The notes beneath the pieces are model-generated. The model did no database searches and was not told the origin of the DNA. It saw only the letters and a program-made list of their open reading frames with translations. A DNA stretch of 64,000 nt from Paracoccus aeridis (GTDB lineage Bacteria; Pseudomonadota; Alphaproteobacteria; Rhodobacterales; Rhodobacteraceae). This document shows, piece after piece, positions 28,774 to 40,882 of the stretch (the stretch's first letter is position 1; the number at the start of each line of letters is the position of its first letter). The translations under genes were made by a program, and so were the position numbers. The stretch is taken from contig NZ_SELD02000018.1 of NCBI RefSeq assembly GCF_004923205.2, positions 248,001-312,000 of the forward strand. The letters are read 5' to 3'.

Positions 28774-29886
28774 ATGCCCGATCCCCGCCCCGCCCCCGGT
28801 GTCTACGACGCCCTGTTCGGCGACCTTCCCCCGGACTGGAGGGAGCGGCGGGGACTGCCCCCTTCGCCGCAGCCGCAGGCGGGAAAGGGGGGGGCGAACG
28901 CGCCGGACACGCCCGGCAAGCCGCCCCAGCGGGCGGGTGCGCCGAAGTCGCCATGGCAGTTCAGCCGGTCGAGCTGGTTCACGGTCGCCAAGCGGACCGT
29001 GCACGAGATCGGGGCCGACCGCGTCACCTCGGTCGCGGGCGGCGTGTCCTACTTCGGCCTGCTCGCGCTTTTCCCGGCGATCACGGCGCTGGTCTCGATC
29101 TATGGCATGATCGCCGATGAAAGCACGATGGTCGACAACATCGCCATGCTGAACCGCTTCCTGCCAGACAGCGCGGTCGAACTGATCGCGGGTCAGATCC
29201 AGGCGATCGTCTCGGCGCCCAACTCGGCCCTGTCGCTGGCGGGCATCATCAGCATCCTGCTGGCGCTGTGGACGGCAAACGGCGGGATGAAGGCACTGAT
29301 CGAAGCCCTGAACGTCGCCTGGTACGAGACCGAGAAGCGCGGTTTCATCCGGCTCAACCTCGAGTCGCTCGCGCTGACGCTGGGCGCAATCGCGTTGATC
29401 ATCCTCATGGTCGTGACCATCACGGTCCTGCCGGTGCTGGCGCGCATCTTCTTTCCCGAAGGATTCGCGGGGCAGCTGGTCAGCCTTCTGCGCTGGCCGC
29501 TGATGTTCGCGGTGCTGCTGCTGGCGCTTGCGGTGCTGTACCGGGTGGGGCCCAGCAAGAACGATCCGGAATGGCAGTGGATTTCGCCGGGCGCTCTGTT
29601 CGCCGCGATCGGGCTGGTCGTCGCGTCGCTGCTGTTCTCGTGGTACGCGGCAAACTTCGCGAACTACAATGAAACCTACGGCTCGCTCAGCGCGGCCATC
29701 GTGCTGATGGTCTGGCTTTGGATCGCGGCAATTGTGGTGATGATCGGGGCCGAGCTGAACTCGGAAGCAGAGCGGCAGATGAAGATCGAGAATGGCGTGA
29801 TCCCGCAGGACGAACGCAACCGGCAGAAGCGGCGCGAGGCCGAGGATGCCGGCGAAAAGAAGACCGGCGACCCGATGGACCACTAG
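28774..29886 (+). CDS. YihY/virulence factor BrkB family membrane protein
   Basis: A 370-aa inner-membrane protein of the YihY/BrkB family. After a Pro/Gly-rich cytoplasmic N-terminus of about 65 residues come the family's TSVAGGVSYFGLLALFPAI segment and six predicted helices, with the conserved WQWISPGALFAAIGL and YGSLSAAIVLMVWLW motifs. Its transport role is not settled. GAAGGA lies before ATG 28774. It is followed by a bidirectional terminator. Confidence 0.93.
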   Translation: MPDPRPAPGVYDALFGDLPPDWRERRGLPPSPQPQAGKGGANAPDTPGKPPQRAGAPKSPWQFSRSSWFTVAKRTVHEIGADRVTSVAGGVSYFGLLALFPAITALVSIYGMIADESTMVDNIAMLNRFLPDSAVELIAGQIQAIVSAPNSALSLAGIISILLALWTANGGMKALIEALNVAWYETEKRGFIRLNLESLALTLGAIALIILMVVTITVLPVLARIFFPEGFAGQLVSLLRWPLMFAVLLLALAVLYRVGPSKNDPEWQWISPGALFAAIGLVVASLLFSWYAANFANYNETYGSLSAAIVLMVWLWIAAIVVMIGAELNSEAERQMKIENGVIPQDERNRQKRREAEDAGEKKTGDPMDH

Positions 29887-29924
29887 GCCCGCGCGGCGGT
29901 CGCGCGCGACGTCGAGCCACGAAA

Positions 29925-29948
29925 AAGGCCGCCCCTCGGGGCGGCCTT
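29925..29948. terminator. Bidirectional terminator between yihY and tig
   Basis: A perfect 11-bp inverted repeat (29925-29935 and 29938-29948) flanked by A-runs on the left and T on the right, in the 99-bp gap between the convergent yihY and tig genes. Confidence 0.8.
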
Positions 29949-29985
29949 CGTCATTGGCGGGAACCGGATCGGAGGGAAGGACCGA

Positions 29986-31320
29986 TCAGATCTCGTCCAG
30001 CTTCTCGACGGCGGCTTCCAGCTCTTCCTTGGTGATGTCGCGGTCGGTCACCTGGGCCTGGTCGAAGATGTAGTCGACGACCTTGTCCTCGAAGATCGGG
30101 GCGCGAAGCTGCTGCTGCGCCTGCGGGTTCTGCTGGATGAACTCGAAGAACGCCTTTTCCTGGCCCGGGAACTGGCGCGCCTGCTGCAGCACGGCCTGCG
30201 TCATTTCCTGGTCGCTGATGGTGACGTCGTTCTTCTGGCCGATCTCGGCCAGCAGCAGGCCCAGACGCACGCGGCGCTCGGCCAGGCTGCGATGCTCGTC
30301 CGTCGGCTCGATATGGCCGTGGCTGTGGCCGTGATCGTCCGGGTGCTCTTCGTGGTAGAGCTGGTGCGCGATCTGCGCCGCCTCGGCGTCCACCAGCGAC
30401 TGCGGCAGGTCGAACTTCACGCGCTCGTCCAGCTGGTCCAGCAGCGCGCGCTTCATGATCGCGCGGCTCGCGCCCTTGTACTCGGCCTCCAGCCGCTCGC
30501 GGATCTGGCTCTTGAGCGCGTCGAGGCTGTCGGCGCCGAAGCGCTTGGCCAGCTCGTCGTCGATCTCGGCCGCCTTGGGCGACTTGACCGAATGCACCGT
30601 CGTCTCGAACACGGCTTCCTTGCCCTTGAGGTGGGGGGCGCCGTAATCCTCGGGGAAGGTCACGTTGACCTTGACCTGATCGCCGGCCCTGGCGCCGGTC
30701 AGCTGGTCCTCGAAACCGGGGATGAAGCTGCCGCTGCCCAGGACGAGCGGGTAGCCCTGCGCCTCGCCGCCCTCGAACGCCTCGCCGTCAACGAAGCCCT
30801 TGAAGTCGATCGTGACCTGGTCGCCGCTGGCCGCAGCCTCGCCCTCGGGCTTGTCGTCGAAGGACTGCGCGTTCTTCGCGAGGTTCGCCAGAGCCTCGTC
30901 GACGGCCGCATCCTCGGCACGGACGGTCAGGCGCTCCAGCGTCAGGCCGGTCAGGTCGGCCGCCGGGATCTCGGGCAGGTTCTCGTAGCTGATGTTGACG
31001 ACGACATCGTCGCCTTCCTTCCAGCTCTCGCCGCCTTCCATCTCGACCTTCGGCTGCATCGCAGGACGCGCCTTCGACTCTTCCAGATGGGTGCGGATCG
31101 CGTCGTCGATCGACTTCTGCATCGCATCGCCAAGGACGCGCGGGCCGTACTGCTTCTTCAGCAGCGCCATCGGCACCTTGCCCTTGCGGAAGCCCTTCAT
31201 CTCGACGTTCGGCTGCGCCTCGGCCAGCTGGCGGTCGACCTCGGCCGCCAGATCGGCGGCGGGCAGCGTGAACTGGTACCCGCGCTTCAGACCTTCGTTC
31301 AGGGTTTCCTTGACCTGCAT
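29986..31320 (-). CDS. tig: Trigger factor
   Basis: A ribosome-bound chaperone and prolyl isomerase. The 444-aa protein has the ribosome-binding GFRKGKVP signature (residues 43-50), a central FKBP domain (about 150-245, [20 protein letters not shown]) and a C-terminal helical chaperone domain. An insert near residues 325-345 is rich in His/Asp (DDHGHSHGH) and could bind metal. AAAGGAT lies before ATG 31320, which is 20 bp from the 3' end of tRNA-Leu on the same strand. Confidence 0.97.
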   Translation of the reverse strand: MQVKETLNEGLKRGYQFTLPAADLAAEVDRQLAEAQPNVEMKGFRKGKVPMALLKKQYGPRVLGDAMQKSIDDAIRTHLEESKARPAMQPKVEMEGGESWKEGDDVVVNISYENLPEIPAADLTGLTLERLTVRAEDAAVDEALANLAKNAQSFDDKPEGEAAASGDQVTIDFKGFVDGEAFEGGEAQGYPLVLGSGSFIPGFEDQLTGARAGDQVKVNVTFPEDYGAPHLKGKEAVFETTVHSVKSPKAAEIDDELAKRFGADSLDALKSQIRERLEAEYKGASRAIMKRALLDQLDERVKFDLPQSLVDAEAAQIAHQLYHEEHPDDHGHSHGHIEPTDEHRSLAERRVRLGLLLAEIGQKNDVTISDQEMTQAVLQQARQFPGQEKAFFEFIQQNPQAQQQLRAPIFEDKVVDYIFDQAQVTDRDITKEELEAAVEKLDEI

Positions 31321-31340
31321 CTTACATCCTTTGTCCATCC

Positions 31341-31425
31341 TGGTGCGGGTGGAGGGACTTGAACCCCCACGCCTTGCGGCGCCAGAACCTAAATCTGGTG
31401 CGTCTGCCAGTTTCGCCACACCCGC
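31341..31425 (-). tRNA. tRNA-Leu (anticodon UAG)
   Basis: The minus strand from 31425 to 31341 folds as an 85-nt tRNA. GCGGGTG pairs with CACCCGC in the acceptor stem, and the 3' CCA is encoded. The anticodon stem CCAGA/TCTGG encloses TTTAGGT (anticodon UAG, decoding CUN), and GGTTCAAGTCC forms the T arm. A variable arm (GCGCCGCAAGGCGT) makes it a class II tRNA. It lies 20 bp before tig. Confidence 0.97.
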
Positions 31426-31508
31426 AATGCCGAAGCCGGGCAGGCCCGAGGCCCGCCGGCAAATCCGGGGCGTCTTATCAAAGCCGGGCGGGGCGCGCGA
31501 GGGGGAAT

Positions 31509-33743
<2,235 letters not shown>

Positions 33744-33749
33744 TCCCGC

Positions 33750-33783
33750 GCCGCTTCACGAAGCATGCCGCTTCACGAATCAT
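33750..33783. repeat. 17-bp tandem duplication between glnB and glnA
   Basis: GCCGCTTCACGAAGCAT is followed directly by a copy with one mismatch, in the intergenic leader of glnA. Confidence 0.85.
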
Positions 33784-33827
33784 CAAGGATCGGCCGGTAG
33801 AAGTCCGGCACGAAGGAAGGAGAGACC

Positions 33828-35234
33828 ATGACGGTCAACGAGGTTCTGGATCTGCTGAAGTCGGAGGATGTCGCCTATGTCGACGTCCGCTTCACGGATC
33901 CGAAGGGCAAGCTGCAGCACGTGACGCTGGACATCGACCTGATCGACGAGGACTTCTTCGAGGAAGGCTTCATGTTCGACGGATCAAGCATCGCCGGGTG
34001 GAAGTCGATCGACCAGTCCGACATGAAGCTGATGCCCGATCCGGCTTCGGCCTATATCGACCCGTTCTACGCCGAAAAGACGCTGTGCCTGCACTGCAAC
34101 GTGGTCGAACCCGACACCGGCGAGCCCTATGACCGCGACCCTCGCGGCACCGCGACCAAGGCCGAGGCGTATCTGAAATCGACCGGCATCGGCGACGCGT
34201 TCTACTGCGGCCCGGAAGCCGAGTTCTTCGTCTTCGACGACGTGCGGTATTCCGTCTCGCCGCAGAAGGTCAGCTTCCAGATCGACAGCGTCGACGCCGC
34301 CTGGAACACCGACACCGAATACGACATGGGCAACACCGGCCACCGCGCGGCCCACAAGGGCGGCTACTTCCCGGTCAACCCGATCGACGCGGGCCAGGAC
34401 CTGCGCGGCGAGATGCTGACCACCATGAAGCGCATGGGGATGCGGACCGACAAGCACCACCACGAGGTCGCGTCCGGCCAGCACGAGCTGGGGCTGATCT
34501 TCGGCGGCCTGGTCGAGCAGGCGGACAACATCCAGAAATACAAGTACGTGATCCACAACGTGGCCCACGCCTACGGCAAGTCGGCGACCTTCATGCCCAA
34601 GCCGATGAAGGGCGACAACGGGTCGGGCATGCACGTCAACATGTCGATCTGGAAGGACGGCAAGCCTTTGTTCGCGGGCGACAAGTACGCCGATCTCAGC
34701 CAGGAGGCGCTGTGGTTCATTGGCGGCATCCTCAAGCATGCGAAGGCGCTGAACGCGATCACCAACCCCTCGACCAACAGCTACAAGCGGCTGATCCCGG
34801 GGTTCGAGGCGCCGGTGCTGCGGGCCTATTCGGCGCGCAACCGCTCGGGCTGCGTCCGGATCCCGTGGACCGAATCGCCCAAGGCCAAGCGCGTCGAGGC
34901 CCGCTTCCCCGATCCCTCGGCCAACCCCTATCTGTGCTTCGCGGCGCTGCTGATGGCGGGGCTCGACGGCATCCGGGGCAAGATCGACCCCGGCCCCGCG
35001 TCGGACAAGGACCTCTACGACCTCCCGCCCGAGGAGCTGGCCGAGATCCCGACCGTCTGCGGCAGCCTTCGCGAGGCGCTGGAGGAGCTGGAGAAGGACA
35101 TGGACTTCCTCCTCCAAGGCGACGTCTTCACCCGCGACCAGCTGCAGAGCTACATCCGGCTGAAGTGGGACGAGGTGTATGCCTACGAGCATACCCCGCA
35201 CCCCATCGAATACGCGATGTATTACAGCTGCTGA
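33828..35234 (+). CDS. glnA: Glutamine synthetase type I
   Basis: A dodecameric enzyme that joins ammonia and glutamate using ATP. The 468-aa protein shows MFDGSSIAGW, the ATP-binding KPMKGDNGSGMHVNMS and the NRSGCVRIP segment. The adenylylation site is in KDLYDLPPEEL, so activity is probably controlled by GlnE with P-II. AAGGAAGGAGAGACC is a strong ribosome binding site. Second gene after glnB and followed by a terminator. Confidence 0.98.
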   Translation: MTVNEVLDLLKSEDVAYVDVRFTDPKGKLQHVTLDIDLIDEDFFEEGFMFDGSSIAGWKSIDQSDMKLMPDPASAYIDPFYAEKTLCLHCNVVEPDTGEPYDRDPRGTATKAEAYLKSTGIGDAFYCGPEAEFFVFDDVRYSVSPQKVSFQIDSVDAAWNTDTEYDMGNTGHRAAHKGGYFPVNPIDAGQDLRGEMLTTMKRMGMRTDKHHHEVASGQHELGLIFGGLVEQADNIQKYKYVIHNVAHAYGKSATFMPKPMKGDNGSGMHVNMSIWKDGKPLFAGDKYADLSQEALWFIGGILKHAKALNAITNPSTNSYKRLIPGFEAPVLRAYSARNRSGCVRIPWTESPKAKRVEARFPDPSANPYLCFAALLMAGLDGIRGKIDPGPASDKDLYDLPPEELAEIPTVCGSLREALEELEKDMDFLLQGDVFTRDQLQSYIRLKWDEVYAYEHTPHPIEYAMYYSC

Positions 35235-35253
35235 GGCGCAGCCCGGCCGGACG

Positions 35254-35280
35254 AAGGGGCGCCCTGCCGGAGCGCCCCTT
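35254..35280 (+). terminator. Rho-independent terminator after glnA
   Basis: A 9-bp perfect stem (AAGGGGCGC at 35254-35262 with GCGCCCCTT at 35272-35280) with a 9-nt loop and a short T-rich end, 19 bp after the glnA stop. Confidence 0.75.
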
Positions 35281-35298
35281 TCCATTCCGCCGGGCGCC

Positions 35299-35352
35299 GT
35301 GCCGATGACGCAGCCAACGCACGCCGGGCGCGTTCGGCTGCGTCATCGGCAC
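35299..35352. repeat. Long inverted repeat between glnA and the amidohydrolase gene
   Basis: A 21-nt arm at 35299-35319 pairs with 35331-35352 with one bulged base and an 11-nt loop. It is distinct from the glnA terminator and has no T-tract. It ends 12 bp before the start codon of the amidohydrolase gene, so the mRNA leader would form a very stable stem. Confidence 0.8.
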
Positions 35353-35364
35353 GGGAGCTCGATC

Positions 35365-36726
35365 ATGACGATTTCACGCAGAACCCTTCTGACGACAGCG
35401 TCGGCCGCGCTGTTGTTGCCTGCCGTGGCGCGAGCACAGGGGCAGGAGCAGGGACAGGGGCAGGAACAGCCGCAGCCTGCGATCCTGTTCCAGAACGTCC
35501 GCCTGTTCGACGGCATCTCGGGCGCCCTGCGCCCCGCCAGCCTGCTGGTGCGCGGCGACAAGATCGCCGAGGTCAGCGATGGCGCGATCATCCCGCCCGA
35601 CGGCGCGCGCGTCATCGACGGCGGCAACCGGGTCCTGATGCCGGGGCTGATCGACGCGCACTGGCACATGGTCTTCGCCCCGAACACGATGGAGAACATG
35701 GTCGCCGCCGACACGGGCCTGATGTACGCCTATGCCGTGGCCGAGGCCGAGCGCACGCTGATGCGCGGCTTCACCACCATCCGCGACACCGGCGGCCCGA
35801 CCTTCGGGCTCAAGCAGGCGATCGACGCCGACGGCATCCCGGGCCCGCGCGTGTTCCCCAGCGGCGCGCTGGTGTCGCAGACCGCCGGGCACGGCGATTT
35901 CGGCGCGGCCTACGAGCGCCCGGTGAGCCTTGGCGGCAGGACCTCGCGCTATGAGGACATCGGCGCCTTCGCCATCGCGAACGGCGTCCCCGAGGTCGAG
36001 GCCGCCGTCCGGCTGCAGTTCAAGCGCGGCGCCAGCCAGTGCAAGATCGCCATGGGCGGCGGCGTGATCTCGGATTCCGACCCGATCGACACGCTGCAAT
36101 ACACCCCGGACGAGATCACGGCCGCGGTCAACGTGGCGCGCGACTGGGGCACCTACATCTGCGCCCACGTCTATACCGACGAAGGCATCCGCCGCGCGGT
36201 GGACAACGGCGTGATGTCGATCGAACACGGCCACATCGCCAGCCCGGAAACGCTGGCCCGGATGGCCGAGAAGGGCGTCTGGCTCAGCATCCAGCCGTTC
36301 GAGGCGGGCGACAACCCCCTGACCCCCGAACAGATGGCCAAGGCCGAGCCGACCTCGCACTGGGACAAGGTCGCCGCTGCGGCGCGGGACGCCGGCACGC
36401 GGGTGGCCTTCGGCACCGACCTGCTGTTCTCCCCCGATACCACCGACCTGCAAAGCGACCTGTTCGTGCGGTTCGGACAGGTGTTCGGCAACGCCGGCAC
36501 GCTGATGATCGGGACCTCGGGCAATGCCGACCTGATGCAGATGAGCGGGGAACGGAACCCCTACAAGGACGCCGCCCTGGGCGTGCTCAAACCCGGCGCC
36601 TGGGCCGACATGCTGCTGGTCGATGGCGATCCGACGCAGGATCTGGCCGTGCTGACCGACCACGGCCGCAACCTGGCCATGATCATGAAGAACGGCAAGC
36701 TGTACAAGGACACGCTGCCCGCCTGA
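35365..36726 (+). CDS. Exported amidohydrolase (imidazolonepropionase-like)
   Basis: A metal-dependent amidohydrolase of the imidazolonepropionase/prolidase-like group, 453 aa. The N-terminus MTISRRTLLTTASAALLLPA is a twin-arginine signal, followed by a Gln/Gly-rich linker. The metal-binding motifs are visible: LIDAHWHMV (in place of HxH), K in SQCKIAMGGG, ICAHVYTDEG, SIEHGH and FGTDLLF. The substrate is unknown. The Tat signal implies a cofactor loaded before export through TatABC, which is encoded in this window. Confidence 0.88.
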   Translation: MTISRRTLLTTASAALLLPAVARAQGQEQGQGQEQPQPAILFQNVRLFDGISGALRPASLLVRGDKIAEVSDGAIIPPDGARVIDGGNRVLMPGLIDAHWHMVFAPNTMENMVAADTGLMYAYAVAEAERTLMRGFTTIRDTGGPTFGLKQAIDADGIPGPRVFPSGALVSQTAGHGDFGAAYERPVSLGGRTSRYEDIGAFAIANGVPEVEAAVRLQFKRGASQCKIAMGGGVISDSDPIDTLQYTPDEITAAVNVARDWGTYICAHVYTDEGIRRAVDNGVMSIEHGHIASPETLARMAEKGVWLSIQPFEAGDNPLTPEQMAKAEPTSHWDKVAAAARDAGTRVAFGTDLLFSPDTTDLQSDLFVRFGQVFGNAGTLMIGTSGNADLMQMSGERNPYKDAALGVLKPGAWADMLLVDGDPTQDLAVLTDHGRNLAMIMKNGKLYKDTLPA

Positions 36727-36823
36727 CCTGCCCTCACCTGCCCGGCCGGCGCGCAGCTGCGGTTGCGCGCCGGTGCCTTCGGGGTCTAAGCGATGGCATC
36801 CGTCACGCCGCCCGAGGTTGCCC

Positions 36824-38152
36824 ATGATCCCCCGATATGCCCGCCCCGAGATGACCGCCATCTGGTCGCCCGAGACCAGGTTCCGCATCTGGTACGAGAT
36901 CGAGGCCCACGCCTGCGACGCGCAGGCCGATCTGGGGGTGATCCCGCGCGAAAACGCCCAGGCCGTCTGGCGCGCGAAGGACGTGCAGTTCGACGTCGCC
37001 CGCATCGACGAGATCGAGGCGGTGACGAAGCACGACGTGATCGCCTTCCTGACCCATCTGGCCGAGCATGTCGGGGCCGAGGATGCGCGCTTCGTCCATC
37101 TGGGCATGACCTCGTCGGACGTGCTGGACACCACCCTGAACGTCCAGCTGGTCCGGGCCGCGGACATCCTGCTGGCGGACATGGACCGGGTGCTGGCGGC
37201 ATTGAAGCGCCGCGCGCTTGAACACAAGGACACCGTCCGCATCGGCCGCAGCCACGGCATCCATGCCGAGCCGACGACGATGGGCCTGACCTTCGCCCGC
37301 TTCTACGCCGAATTCGCCCGCGGCCGCGAGCGGCTGGAACGCGCCCGCGAGGAGGTGGCGACCGGCGCGATCTCGGGCGCGGTCGGCACCTTCGCCAACA
37401 TCGACCCCGCGGTCGAGGCGCATGTCTGCGCGCAGATGGGCCTTCGCCCCGAGCCGATCTCCACCCAGGTCATCCCCCGCGACCGCCACGCGATGTTCTT
37501 CGCGACGCTGGGCGTGATCGCCAGCTCGATCGAGAACGTCGCGATCGAGATCCGCCACATGCAGCGCACCGAGGTGCTGGAGGCCGAGGAGTTCTTCAGC
37601 CCCGGCCAGAAGGGCTCGTCCGCGATGCCCCACAAGCGCAACCCCGTGCTGACCGAGAACCTCACCGGTCTTGCGCGCCTCGTCCGCATGGCGGTGGTCC
37701 CGGCGATGGAGAACGTGGCGCTGTGGCACGAGCGCGACATCAGCCATTCGTCGGTGGAACGCGGGATCGCCCCGGATGCGACCGTGACGCTGGACTTCGC
37801 CCTGAACCGGCTCGCGGGCGTGATCGACAAGCTGGTGATCTATCCCGACAACATGCTGAAGAACATGAATAAATTCCGCGGCCTCGTGATGTCGCAGCGG
37901 GTGCTGCTGGCCCTGACGCAGGCGGGGGTCAGCCGCGAGGACGCCTATCGGCTGGTCCAGCGCAACGCGATGAAGGTCTGGGAACAGGGCGCGGATTTCA
38001 GGACCGAGCTGCTGGCCGACCCCGAGGTGACGGCCGCGCTGACCCCCGCCGAGATCGAGGACAAGTTCGACCTCGGCTATCACACCAGGCACGTGGACAC
38101 GATCTTCGCGCGTGTTTTCGGCCCCGATGCGACCCCCGAGGGGGCGCGCTAA
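36824..38152 (+). CDS. purB: Adenylosuccinate lyase
   Basis: PurB acts twice in purine synthesis, on SAICAR and on adenylosuccinate. The 442-aa protein begins MIPRYARPEMTAIWSPE and has the fumarase/ASL-superfamily motifs: LGMTSSDVLDTT, RSHGIHAEPTTMG and the signature GQKGSSAMPHKRNP. ATG 36824 gives the family N-terminus. It stands alone between the amidohydrolase and FliG-like genes. Confidence 0.98.
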   Translation: MIPRYARPEMTAIWSPETRFRIWYEIEAHACDAQADLGVIPRENAQAVWRAKDVQFDVARIDEIEAVTKHDVIAFLTHLAEHVGAEDARFVHLGMTSSDVLDTTLNVQLVRAADILLADMDRVLAALKRRALEHKDTVRIGRSHGIHAEPTTMGLTFARFYAEFARGRERLERAREEVATGAISGAVGTFANIDPAVEAHVCAQMGLRPEPISTQVIPRDRHAMFFATLGVIASSIENVAIEIRHMQRTEVLEAEEFFSPGQKGSSAMPHKRNPVLTENLTGLARLVRMAVVPAMENVALWHERDISHSSVERGIAPDATVTLDFALNRLAGVIDKLVIYPDNMLKNMNKFRGLVMSQRVLLALTQAGVSREDAYRLVQRNAMKVWEQGADFRTELLADPEVTAALTPAEIEDKFDLGYHTRHVDTIFARVFGPDATPEGAR

Positions 38153-38213
38153 CCCGTTCTTAATCCGTCCCTGCCATGGTCGGACCCGACGAGGAAGATT
38201 GGGCGGGCGCAGG

Positions 38214-39311
38214 ATGTTGATGGCAGCGGGGGCGGCGGCAGCGATGCCGGCCGGGGTCGCGGTGGGGCTGGGGACGCAGCTGTCCTCGCGCCAGAAGGCC
38301 GCCGTGATCGTGCGCCTGATGCTGGCGGAAGGGGCGGAGCTGAAGCTTTCGTCTTTGCCGGTCGAAGCGCAGGCGCGGCTCGCCCACGACATGGCGACGA
38401 TGGACCTGATCGACCGCGACACCCGTGACGCAGTCGTGTCCGAGTTCTGCGACCGGCTGGAGGCGGTTGGCCTCGCCTTTCCCGGCACCATCGACGGCGC
38501 GCTGGACATCCTCGGCGCGCATCTGTCGCACGACACGACCAGCCGGCTGCGAAGGATGGCGGCGCTGTCGGGCGCGTCGGACCCCTGGGACCGGATCGCC
38601 TCGCTCGCGCCCCCGCAGCTGGCCGACCTTGCCCGGGCGGAAGCGGTGGAGATCGCGGCGGTGATGTTCCAGCGCCTGCCGGTTGCGCGCGCGGCCGAGG
38701 TGTTCGGCCTTCTCGACCCCGAACTCAGCCGCCGGATCGCCTATGCGATGTCGATGACCGGCGCGATCGGGGCCCCTGCCCTGCGCCGGATCGGGCTTGC
38801 GATGATGCGGACGATGGATTCGCTGCCGCAGCCCGCGATCGACCAGGCGCCGGTCGAACGCGTGGGCGCGATCCTGAACTCCTCGCCCTCGGCCACCCGC
38901 GAGACGGTGCTGGCGGGGCTCGACCAGGACGACGCGGCCTTCGCGGTCGAGGTGCGCCGCGCGATCTTCACCTGGGCCAACATTCCCCGCCGGATCGACC
39001 CGCGCGACGTGCCGCGGATCATGCGTGCGGCCGACCCCACGGCCGTCACGAAGGCCATGGCGGGATCGCACGGCGAGAACGTGGCGACGGTGGACTTCCT
39101 GCTGGCGGGGCTGTCGTCGCGCCTGGCCGAAACGATGCGCGAGGAGATCGGGGCTCTCGGCAAGGTCGCCACAAGGGACGCCGAGGACGCGATGAACGAG
39201 GTGATCGCCGGAATCCGGCGGATGGAGGCGGAGGGCGAGTTGTTCCTGATCGCGCCCGACGCCGACGAGGAGGGCGAGGCCGCGGCCGTGCCGGCCGGTG
39301 CCCCAGGCTGA
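38214..39311 (+). CDS. FliG-like protein outside a flagellar cluster
   Basis: A 365-aa protein with the FliG layout. The N-terminal domain is LSSRQKAAVIVRLMLAEG, the middle ARM-like repeats include AAVMFQRLPVARAAEVFGLL, and the C-terminal domain ends SSRLAETMREEIGALGKV followed by AMNEVIAGIRRMEAEGE. FliG carries the charged residues that face MotA in the flagellar switch. No other flagellar or motility gene is adjacent; a FliM-like protein is encoded alone at 6166. ATG 38214 or 38220. Confidence 0.78.
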   Translation: MLMAAGAAAAMPAGVAVGLGTQLSSRQKAAVIVRLMLAEGAELKLSSLPVEAQARLAHDMATMDLIDRDTRDAVVSEFCDRLEAVGLAFPGTIDGALDILGAHLSHDTTSRLRRMAALSGASDPWDRIASLAPPQLADLARAEAVEIAAVMFQRLPVARAAEVFGLLDPELSRRIAYAMSMTGAIGAPALRRIGLAMMRTMDSLPQPAIDQAPVERVGAILNSSPSATRETVLAGLDQDDAAFAVEVRRAIFTWANIPRRIDPRDVPRIMRAADPTAVTKAMAGSHGENVATVDFLLAGLSSRLAETMREEIGALGKVATRDAEDAMNEVIAGIRRMEAEGELFLIAPDADEEGEAAAVPAGAPG

Positions 39312-39480
39312 CCGCTGCCGGGCCGCGCGAGGACGTGGCTGCGGCGAACGACATGCGCGGCGTCCAGCGCTCGTGCCCCCGCCCTGCCGCCCTTGCCCCG
39401 GCCCGACCGCTTGGCTATCGGGCATCCGCACCCGCATCTTCGCGCGGGCGCGCGGCGGGTGACATGGGGAACCGCGACAG

Positions 39481-39624
39481 ATGACGAACACCATCACCGT
39501 GGCGCTGGTCCTGCTGATCGCCGGCGTGTTCGTCGTCGACGCCACGGTCCTGCACCTGGACCTGCCGCTGAATGCCGCAAGGTCGTTCGCGCAACTGGTG
39601 GAATGGGTCAGCTTCTGGCGCTGA
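39481..39624 (+). CDS. Small membrane protein (47 aa)
   Basis: The reading frame encodes a 47-residue peptide with one hydrophobic helix (residues 5-19, ITVALVLLIAGVFVV) followed by a short amphipathic end (LVEWVSFWR). GGGGAACCGCGACAG precedes the ATG. It lies 150 bp upstream of gap, on the same strand. The short helix-then-amphipathic layout is that of many small membrane proteins; I cannot assign a function. Confidence 0.6.
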   Translation: MTNTITVALVLLIAGVFVVDATVLHLDLPLNAARSFAQLVEWVSFWR

Positions 39625-39774
39625 TCCGGTGCGAAGCGCGGGGCCCGGGCGCCGCCTGAAGCGCCGCCTAAGTGCCACCAGAAAACGGATTACGGGCCGG
39701 TAGCGCTCACAGAATTGCAGTCGCTGGCGCTTTCCGGCATGGAACGGGCGACTTTTCAAAGCGGGAGAATGACG

Positions 39775-40794
<1,020 letters not shown>

Positions 40795-40818
40795 CCGGCC
40801 GTCACGACCAGCAGCCTG

Positions 40819-40844
40819 AAAGGCCCGGCATTGCCCGGGCCTTT
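40819..40844. terminator. Rho-independent terminator after gap
   Basis: Perfect 10-bp stem (AAAGGCCCGG at 40819-40828 with 40835-40844) followed by T5 on the plus strand and flanked by A on the other side, so it may serve both gap and the convergent gene at 40883. Confidence 0.85.
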
Positions 40845-40882
40845 TTCGTCGCCACTCGGGGGCGCGACGGCCGCGCCCGGGC

